NCBI GenBank assembly: GCA_030596585.1
Contig: JAUVJM010000043.1
Coordinates: 1 to 9,767, forward strand
Length of the DNA: 9,767 nt
Direction: 5' to 3'
DNA from: a bacterium
Lineage (GTDB): Bacteria > NPL-UPA2 > JAUVJM01
In this document: one piece after another, positions 1 through 7,600 of the stretch
How positions within the stretch are numbered: the first letter of the stretch is position 1
Layout of the letters: each line of letters opens with the position of its first letter
Made by a program: the position numbers and the translations under genes
The notes under the pieces: generated by a model
Seen by the model: the letters and a program-made list of their open reading frames with translations, nothing else
What the model was told of the DNA's origin: nothing
The model's database searches: none

Positions 1-9
1 AGTAGTGCC

Positions 10-37
10 GTTTACTGAACACTAACCACTGGCCACT
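10..37 (+). repeat. Phased heptamers in the rplL leader
   Basis: Four consecutive 7-base units each end in ACT; the first is GTTTACT and the last GGCCACT. The first two units recur almost unchanged at 844-857 in the next intergenic gap (12 of 14 bases). They resemble degenerate short tandem repeats more than protein-coding sequence. The end of the upstream gene (probably rplJ) could in principle lie here, because stop triplets occur at 16-18 and 23-25, but I cannot show it. Confidence 0.5.
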
Positions 38-51
38 GTATTTTAGGGAGG
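23..51 (+). promoter_or_regulatory. Repeated leader with ribosome binding site for rplL
   Basis: The segment starts with TAACCACTG, continues through TGTATTT and ends in the Shine-Dalgarno core GGGAGG (46-51), 8 bases before the rplL ATG. The strong, well-spaced Shine-Dalgarno fixes the rplL start at position 60, and so supports the long N-terminal extension being translated. The same 29-base segment, with 24 identical positions, precedes rpsG at 9085-9113. Confidence 0.7.
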
Positions 52-59
52 GTGAGATC

Positions 60-758
60 ATGCCGAAGAAGGAAGCTATCAAAACTGAAGAGAAAGCTCC
101 TGTGACGGAAAAGAAAGAAGAAGTGGGAGAAGAGGTAAAGAAGGAAGAGAAGGAAGTAAAGGATGTGAAAGAGGACGTGAAAGAGGAAAAGAAAGAAGAG
201 CAAAAGAAAGAGAAGAAAGAAGAGAAGGCGGAGGAAGTGAAGGAAGCCAAAAAGGAAGTCAAGAAAGAAGTAAAAAAAGAAGAGAAAAAGGAAGCCGCTG
301 AGGAAGCGATTGAGAAAAAGGTTGTATCTCCAAAAGTCTCCGAAGCTCTGGCCATGGTGAAAGGTATGAGTGCCGAGGATAGGTCTGATTTCGGGGTTTC
401 CATGGTAAAGGAATTGAGCGTGCTCGAGCTTTCTGAGTGGGTGAAAACTCTGGAGAAGGAGTTCGGCGTTTCAGCACAGGCTGTGGTGGTGGGGGGAGCG
501 TCTGCAGGAGCTCAGGGTCCTGCGGCGCCTGCCGAGGAGGAAAAGAAGGACAGTTACACGGTTATGCTGACCGCTGTGGGTGATAAGAAGATACAGGTTA
601 TTAAGGAAGTAAGGACTGTTACGAGTTTGGGGTTGAGAGAAGCAAAGGCTCTTGTTGACGAAGCTCCTAAGCCTGTCAAGGAGGATATCAGTGAACAGGA
701 GGCGAATGAGATTAAAGCGAAGCTCGAGGCCGTTGGAGCTTCGGTTGAATTAAAGTAA
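60..758 (+). CDS. rplL: Ribosomal protein L7/L12 (bL12) with long Lys/Glu-rich N-terminal extension
   Basis: This is the flexible stalk protein of the large ribosomal subunit. It binds L10 through its N-terminal domain and recruits and stimulates translational GTPases through its C-terminal domain. At 232 residues it is about 100 longer than the usual 120-130. Residues 1-88 are almost entirely Lys and Glu with scattered Val and Ala, presumably a disordered or charged-helical segment. The L10-binding/dimerisation helices follow at about 115-139 (VLELSEWVKTLEKEFGVSA), then an Ala/Gly/Pro hinge at about 141-162, and a canonical C-terminal domain at 163-232 that includes GLREAKALVDEAPKPVKE and ends in VELK. 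The ATG at 60 has GGGAGG 8 bases upstream. In-frame ATGs at 354, 366 and 402 lack a well-placed Shine-Dalgarno. Family assignment is certain. The role of the extension is unknown. Confidence 0.97.
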   Translation: MPKKEAIKTEEKAPVTEKKEEVGEEVKKEEKEVKDVKEDVKEEKKEEQKKEKKEEKAEEVKEAKKEVKKEVKKEEKKEAAEEAIEKKVVSPKVSEALAMVKGMSAEDRSDFGVSMVKELSVLELSEWVKTLEKEFGVSAQAVVVGGASAGAQGPAAPAEEEKKDSYTVMLTAVGDKKIQVIKEVRTVTSLGLREAKALVDEAPKPVKEDISEQEANEIKAKLEAVGASVELK

Positions 759-760
759 GG

Positions 761-795
761 ACCGTGTCTCGTGACTCGTGAAACGTATCTCGTAA
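761..795 (+). repeat. Heptamer array, left arm of the rplL-rpoB gap
   Basis: Five consecutive 7-base units all fit NNCGTRN, including two perfect tandem CTCGTGA copies (768-781). The array begins two bases after the rplL stop codon. Its CGTATCTCG (784-792) is the exact reverse complement of CGAGATACG at 872-880 in the right-hand array, so the two arrays could base-pair in the transcript. It resembles degenerate short tandemly repeated elements. Function is unknown. Confidence 0.6.
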
Positions 796-800
796 AGAGA

Positions 801-831
801 TGTAGAAGGCAAAGCAAGCTTTGCCGCTACA
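801..831 (+). repeat. Hairpin / intergenic palindrome between rplL and rpoB
   Basis: The outer arms TGTAG (801-805) and CTACA (827-831) pair perfectly, as do the inner arms GGCAAAGC (808-815) and GCTTTGCC (818-825). The pairing is interrupted by AA on one side and G on the other. No T-run follows on either strand, so it is not a typical intrinsic terminator. Its GTAG...CTAC ends resemble the compact intergenic palindromes (REP-like) common in many bacterial genomes. By position it could also act as an attenuator or RNA-processing site, as is known between rplL and rpoB in Escherichia coli. Both readings are inference. Confidence 0.6.
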
Positions 832-843
832 GGTAAAAATGTA

Positions 844-857
844 GTTCACTGAACATT
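844..857 (+). repeat. Second copy of the GTTYACT-GAACAYT element
   Basis: GTTCACT followed by GAACATT matches 10-23 upstream of rplL at 12 of 14 positions, and both differences are C/T transitions. It lies between the hairpin and the right-hand heptamer array and keeps the 7-base phasing seen elsewhere in the window. Confidence 0.5.
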
Positions 858-868
858 TACGAAAAATC

Positions 869-903
869 CTGCGAGATACGAGCGACGAACAACGAGCGAC
901 GAA
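869..903 (+). repeat. Heptamer array, right arm of the rplL-rpoB gap
   Basis: Five consecutive 7-base units all fit NNRCGAR. An 11-base word, CGAGCGACGAA, occurs twice (879-889 and 893-903) with a 14-base period. Read on the opposite strand it resembles the left array at 761-795, and the two share the 9-base inverted repeat described there. The array ends directly before the rpoB Shine-Dalgarno, so pairing of the arms might affect access to that site. Confidence 0.6.
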
Positions 904-905
904 TT

Positions 906-912
906 AGGGAGG
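906..912 (+). promoter_or_regulatory. Ribosome binding site deciding the rpoBC start
   Basis: AGGGAGG lies 8 bases before a TTG codon at 921 but only 2 bases before an upstream in-frame GTG at 915. The spacing strongly favours TTG at 921 as the real start, giving a protein that begins (M)ARVERRDFSKI. Confidence 0.65.
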
Positions 913-920
913 AAGTGAAA

Positions 921-3900
921 TTGGCAAGGGTAGAGAGGAGAGACTTTTCGAAAATCGATGAAGTTCTTAGCCTTCCTGATCTGATTGAGGTACAGAGGTC
1001 TTCGTATGATGTATTTCTCCAGAGGGGTACAGCACCCGGCGAGAGGGAATCAAAGGGATTGCAGGTGGTTTTCGAAGAGCTTTTCCCTGTTGAGTGCCCT
1101 GATGGCAGTGCCTCTCTTCAATTTGTCAGTTATTCTATAGGAGAACCTCAGTATGACCCGGGTGAGTGCCAGAAAAGGGGAAGGAGTTATTCTGCGCCGC
1201 TGAAAGCGAAACTCCGGCTGGTTGTCAGAGAGAAAAGCCAGACTGGCAAACTGACCGTCAAGGAACGGAGAGAACAAGAAGTTTTCTTTGGCGAGGTACC
1301 CCTCATGACCGAGAAGGGCACTTTCGTAATCAACGGGGCTGAGAGGGTCATCGTGAGCCAGTTGCATCGTTCCCCGGGTGTTTCCTTCGAACTGAAGCTT
1401 TCTTCCAATAAGAAGTTTCACTCGGGACGTATAATACCCCACAGGGGCGCGTGGCTTGAGTTTGAATTTGATGCATACGATGTCCTTAATATCAGCATAG
1501 ACAGGAAACGCAAGATTCCTTCCACAACGCTTTTGCGTGCTATCGGTTACGGTTCGGATGAAAAGATAATCCGCCTGCTCCACGATGTGGAAGAGATGCC
1601 GCTGGGCAGCAAGGTGATAGGCAGAGTTATTGCCCAGGATGTAAGAGACGCGGAAGGTTTTGTCATTGCTGAGTCGAAAGACGATATAACGGAAGATCTC
1701 CTTGCGAAGCTGAAGCGCCGTGGAGTGAAGAAGGTTTCCGTGCTGTGTTTTGAAGGCACGATGTCCTATGTAGTGTCGACGCTGAAGAAGGATTTCACGA
1801 AATCGCAGGATGAAGCCCTGCTTGACATATACCAAAGACTTCGCCCCGGAGACCCCTCCAGCTTGCCCAATGCCAGGGCTTTTCTTGATAGACTTTTCTT
1901 CGACCGTAGGTTCTACGATCTGGGTGAGGTCGGCAGATACAAACTTAACAGGAAGCTTGGTGTGAATGTTCCTCTCAGGCAGAGGACTCTCGTTAAAGAA
2001 GATATTGTTGAAGCGGTAAGGTATTTATTGAAATTGAAGGGCGGTGCGGGCACCATCGATGATATTGACCATCTTGGTAACAGACGTGTGCGCAGTGTCG
2101 GGGAACTGGTGCAGGACCAGTTTCGTATTGGAATGGCCAGGATGGAGAGGGCAGCCAGAGATAGGTTCAGCATTCAGGATATGAGTATAGCCATGCCCCA
2201 TCAGCTTGTTAACACAAGGCTTGTGGCGAATGCAGTTAGAGACTTCTTCACGCGGAGTCAGCTTTCCCAGTTCATGGATCAGACGAATCCGCTTGCTGAG
2301 TTGACTCACAAGAGACGTCTGAGTGCTCTCGGACCCGGAGGGCTTAGCCGTGACAGGGCGGGGTTTGAAGTCAGGGACGTACATTTTTCCCACTACGGGC
2401 GCATTTGTCCCATTGAGACGCCTGAAGGGCCCAACATCGGGCTTATCGTTTCTCTCTCCACTTACGCCCGCATAAACAAGTTTGGTTTTCTTGAAACTCC
2501 GTACCGGAAGGTAGCAAAAGGCAGTGCCACGAATACGGTGGAGTATTTGTCTGCCGACATAGAAGATGAACACGTTATAGCGCAGGCAAACGCGCGTCTG
2601 GATAAGCACGGGCGTTTTCTTGATGAGAGTATCCTGTCGCGGTTCCGGGATGGTTTTCCGAGGGTTTCCGCAAGCGCGGTGGAATATATGGACGTTTCTC
2701 CCAGGCAGCTGGTGAGTGTAGCGGCGAGTCTGATTCCGTTTTTGGAGCATGATGATGCCAACCGTGCCTTAATGGGATGCAATATGCAAAGGCAGGCGGT
2801 TCCTTTGCTCCGGACGCAAAGCCCCATTGTGGGAACAGGGATGGAGTACGTGGCGGCGCGGGATTCCGGCGCTGTGGTACTTGCCAGGGAGAACGGAACC
2901 GTTGTAAGTTGTTTGTCTGACCGCATTGAGATAGAAGGAGACAGCGGAGCAGTCCGCGAATACCAACTGGAGAAATTCGTACGTTCCAATCAAAGCACTT
3001 GTCTCAACCAGAAGCCGATAGTTTATGTCGGTGACAGGGTGAAGAAGGGAGATGTTATAGCTGACGGAGCTGCAACCAGGAATGGAGAGCTGGCGCTGGG
3101 AAGAAGCGTGCTTGTGGCTTTCATGCCCTGGAGGGGCTATAACTTCGAGGATGCGATACTAATCAGTGAGAGGGTCGTTAAGGAGGATATGTATACCTCT
3201 GTTCACATAGACGAGTTTTCTCTGGAGGCACGTGATACAAAACTCGGTCCTGAGGAGATAACAAGGGATATACCCAACGTGGCGGAAGGTGCTCTATCAA
3301 ACCTGGATGAAGAGGGGATTGTACGGATTGGTGCTGAGGTTAAATCGGGCGATATTCTTGTCGGGAAAGTAACTCCGAAGAGTGAGACGGAACTTACCCC
3401 TGAAGAAAAGCTCCTGAGAGCGATTTTTGGTGAGAAAGCGTCGGATGTCAGAGATCAGTCTTTGACTGCCCCATCCGGCGTGGAAGGAATTGTCGTTGAC
3501 GTGAAGATTTTCTCGCGAAAAGACGGTCAGGGCGAGGAGGACATGAAGAAGGCAAGTCGTCTGAGAGTGGATTACGAGCGGGAAATCAAGAAGCTGGGCG
3601 AGATGAGAGACAAGAAATTATTCGAATTGCTTGAGGGCAAGAAGCTCACGGAAGATTTTCTCAGTGTGGAGACAGAGAAGATTATTCTTGCCGAGGGCAA
3701 GAAGATTGGTGCTGGGAATTTCGAAAGAATTAAGAAGCACGATTTTGGAGTCCTAAGTGTTGACGGGGAAGGTGTAAACGAGAAGGTCGAACAGGTAATA
3801 GACATTTTTGAATCGAAGATAGGCGAGCTCTACAGGGAGGAAGACAGGGAGATTGACAGGATAAGAAGGGGGGATGAGCTTCCTCCGGGCGTAATCAGGT

Positions 3901-4613
3901 TCGTCAAGGTGTACGTTGCGAGTAAGCGCAGACTCTCTGCGGGCGATAAGATGGCCGGTCGTCACGGGAACAAGGGTGTTATTGCCAGAATACTTCCCGA
4001 GGAGGATATGCCTTATCTTCCCGATGGCACGCCCGTGGAGCTGGTTCTGAATCCGCTTGGAGTCCCTTCGCGAATGAACGTGGGGCAAATTCTGGAAACC
4101 CATCTGGGCTGGGCGGCGAGAGTCCTCGGATTTTCTGTAGCAAGTCCTGTTTTCAGCGGAGCGAGCGAAGAAGAAATCAAGAAATGTCTGAGTGATGCGG
4201 GATTGCCCGAAAATGGCAAGACTACTCTCTATGATGGGAGGACGGGGGAAACTTTCGAGCAGGATGTTACGGTAGGTTACATATACATGATGAAACTCTT
4301 CCATCTGGTTGATGACAAGGTCCACGCCCGTTCCATAGGTCCATATTCCCTCGTTACACAGCAGCCTCTCGGCGGCAAGGCTCAGTTTGGAGGCCAGAGG
4401 TTCGGAGAAATGGAAGTGTGGGCTCTTGAAGCTTATGGAGCCGCTTACACTCTGCAGGAATTGCTGACGGTAAAGAGTGATGATGTCGAGGGACGAACCG
4501 GGATATATGAAGCCATTGTTAAGGGTGACAACAATCTGCGTCCCGGCACACCGGAATCGTTCAATGTGCTTGTCAAAGAACTGCAGGGGCTGTCATTGAA
4601 CATAAGACTTGAG
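921..4613 (+). other. rpoB: Beta (RpoB) moiety of the fusion
   Basis: About 1231 residues with the full beta domain order: the N-terminal protrusion/lobe; an insertion with LLRAIGYGSDEKIIRLL of the kind seen in Gram-negative-type beta; the rifampicin pocket at residues 446-470; the catalytic Glu-Asp pair E743/D744 in RGYNFEDAI (E. coli E813/D814); and GDKMAGRHGNKG at 1008-1019, with active-site lysines K1010 and K1018 (E. coli K1065/K1073). A charged, probably coiled-coil insertion lies between the last two at about 875-980. The key rifampicin contacts are wild type (Q450, D453, H463, S468, corresponding to E. coli Q513, D516, H526, S531), so the enzyme is predicted to be rifampicin-sensitive. 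The moiety ends in FNVLVKELQGLSLNIRLE, where free-standing RpoB proteins normally stop within a few residues. Confidence 0.93.
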
Positions 4614-7600
4614 AGGAGAAAGAAGGTTCTCGGCGCCGGTACCGTGTTTTCTCTCGGTGAGAGGATGTCTGAGTTCGATGCCATCAGCATCGGCATTGCT
4701 TCGCCCGAGATGGTTAGGTCCTGGTCGAAAGGAGAAGTGAAGAAGCCTGAGACCATCAATTACCGCACATTCAAGCCGGAGAGAGACGGATTGTTCTGTG
4801 AGAAGATTTTCGGGCCGACGCATGATTGGGAATGCAGCTGCGGGAAATACAAGAGGCTGAAACACAAAGGTCTTGTGTGTGACCGCTGTGGTGTCGAGGT
4901 AACCCAGGCGAAGGTGCGGCGGGAGAGAATGGGGCACATATCACTGGCGGCTCCGGTTACTCACGTATGGTTCTTCAAGGTTATGCCGTCGCGCATAGGC
5001 AATTTGCTGGATATCAGTCTGCGTTCTCTCGAGAGGGTCATATATTACGAAGATTATGTTGTTGTGGATACCGGCGAAACACAGCTTGCCGATAGACAAG
5101 TGCTGAGCGAAGAGGAGTTCAGAAGATACAAGGAAACCTACGGCGACGAGTTCAAGGCGATGATGGGGGCCGAGGCAATCAGGACTCTTCTGAAACGGCT
5201 CGATCTGAATGCTCTCGTACAGCAGCTGCATGAAGAAATAGGTAAGACGTCTTCGAAACAGAAGCTTGCGCGGCTTGGTAAGAGATTAAAGGTAGCAGAA
5301 GCATTCCGTGAATCAGGGAACAAGCCCGAGTGGATGGTTTTGGATGTTATCCCGGTTATACCTGCCGATCTCAGGCCGCTTGTTCCCCTTGACGGGGGCC
5401 GGTTTGCAACCTCGGACCTCAATGATTTGTACAGACGTGTCATAAATAGAAATGAGAGGCTGCGGCACCTGATTTCGATATCCGCACCGGACATAATCAT
5501 ACGTAATGAGAAAAGGATGCTGCAGGAAGCTGTGGATGCCCTCTTTGATAACGGGAGGCGCGGGCGTCCCGTGGCGGGGCATGGTAATCGTCCGTTGAAA
5601 TCGCTTAGTGACATGTTAAAAGGCAAGCAGGGAAGATTCCGTCAGAATCTGCTCGGAAAGCGGGTGGATTACTCCGGGCGGTCGGTTATTGTCATCGGTC
5701 CCGAACTTCGGCTTCATCAGTGCGGTCTTCCCAAAAAGATGGCTCTGGAGTTGTTTGAGCCGTTCATTATCAAGGAGTTGAAGCAGAGAGGTTTTGTCCA
5801 CACTATCAGAAGTGCCAAGAAGATGGTGGAGAAAGTATCCGTGGAAGTGTGGGATATCCTTGACGACGTTATCAAGGAACACCCTGTTCTCCTGAACAGA
5901 GCTCCGACACTTCACCGGCTCGGGATTCAGACCTTTGACCCTGTTCTGACCGGGGGAAATGCCATTCGCGTCCATCCGCTTGTCTGCACGGCTTTCAATG
6001 CGGACTTTGACGGAGACCAGATGGCGGTTCATGTGCCTCTATCTACGGAAGCCCAGTTGGAGGCGAGAATTCTGATGATGTCTACCAACAACATTTTCTC
6101 CCCGGCGAACGGCGAGCCGATAATGGTTCCGACGCAGGATATCGTGCTTGGCTGCTGCTATCTCACCAAGTGGATGAAAGGGAATTCGAGCGACCCAAGG
6201 AGGTTCTCTGACCCTGGTGAAGTAGTGCTGGCGTATTCTCTGGGGCGCATTCCTTTGCATGAGAACATAAAAGTGAGAATAAACGGAGAACTGATGCATA
6301 CGACTGTGGGAAGGGTTCTATTCAATGAAGTTCTTCCCGGCGGCATTCAATTCTTCAACGAGAGTATGAACAAAAGCAGGCTCTGCAAGGTTATTTCGAA
6401 CTGTCATGACAAGCTCGGCAATACTCAGACGGTTTCTCTGCTCGATGCCTTGAAGGATGTTGGTTTTGAAGAGGCAACGAAAGCCGGAATATCTATCAGC
6501 GTGGATGACCTGAGAGTTCCGGGGGAGAAGAAGGAGATCCTTGAGGACGCATCTCAGCGGGTCGAAGAAATAGGCAAGCAGTACAAGAAAGGGGTCATCA
6601 CTGAAGGAGAAAGGTTCAACAAGGTCGTTGATATCTGGACGCATGCGGGCGAGAGGTTGTCTGATGCTCTCTTCAAAGAGCTGGCTTCCGCTGACGGAGG
6701 ATTCAACCCCATCCATATGATGGCTGATTCAGGGGCCAGGGGAAGTTCCGTCCAGATACGCCAGCTTGCCGGTATGAGAGGACTGATGGCAAAGCCTTCC
6801 GGGGAAATTATTGAATCTCCGATAATGTCGAATTTCCGTGAAGGTTTGAAGGTGCTTGAGTATTTTATCTCGACTCACGGCGCGCGCAAAGGGCTTGCCG
6901 ATACCGCGTTGAAGACTGCCGATTCCGGTTATCTGACCAGGAGACTGGTAGACGTTTCGCAGGATGTCATTATCAGAGAGTCTGACTGCGGGACACTTAA
7001 CGGAATTGTTGTGAACGGCATTTTTGAGGGTGAGGATATCGTCATAACGCTTGCGGAGAGGATTATCGGGAGGGTTTCTCAGGAGGATGTTGTCATCCCC
7101 GGCGCGGGAGATGTCATAGTGAAAGCCGGTGAAGTTATCACCGAGGAAAAAGCTTTCACGATTGGAGAGGCGGGGGTTGACACTGTGAAGATTCGCTCGG
7201 TTCTGACTTGCGAATCGAAGCATGGCGTGTGCTCGAAGTGCTACGGTTGGAATTTAGCGTTGAAGAAACTCGCAGAAGAGGGTGAAGCAGTGGGCATAGT
7301 CGCGGCGCAGTCTATTGGCGAACCAGGAACACAGTTGACCATGAGGACGTTCCACATCGGCGGCACAGCAAGCCGTGTTATTGAGAAATCGAAGATCGTT
7401 GCAAAGCGGGGAGGGGTTATCCGCTATCATGGTTTGAGGACTGTTGTGAACCGTGAAGGGAAGATTACCGTTCTCAACCGCAACGGCAGGGTAACCGTGC
7501 ATGATGAAGAAGGGAAGGAACTTGAAAAATATCATATTCCCGTTGGAGCAGTTATCAAGGCTGCGGATGGTGAAAAGGTAGAAAAGGGCAAAGTGTTTGT

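Noticed and set aside
1..25. C-terminal end of rplJ
   Set aside because: Stop triplets occur at 16-18 and 23-25, but too few codons precede them to recognise L10, and the sequence matches an intergenic repeat at 844-857.
354..404. In-frame ATGs at 354, 366 and 402 as starts of a normal-length L7/L12
   Set aside because: None has a well-spaced Shine-Dalgarno, whereas position 60 does and the intervening frame is open and compositionally consistent.
801..831. Intrinsic terminator between rplL and rpoB
   Set aside because: The hairpin is followed by GGTAAAAAT with no T-run on either strand.
10..903. CRISPR array from the short repeats
   Set aside because: Repeats are 7-14 bases, degenerate, without regular spacers and without cas genes nearby.
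759..920. Promoter for rpoBC in the intergenic gap
   Set aside because: I could not find a convincing -35/-10 pair with 16-18 base spacing.
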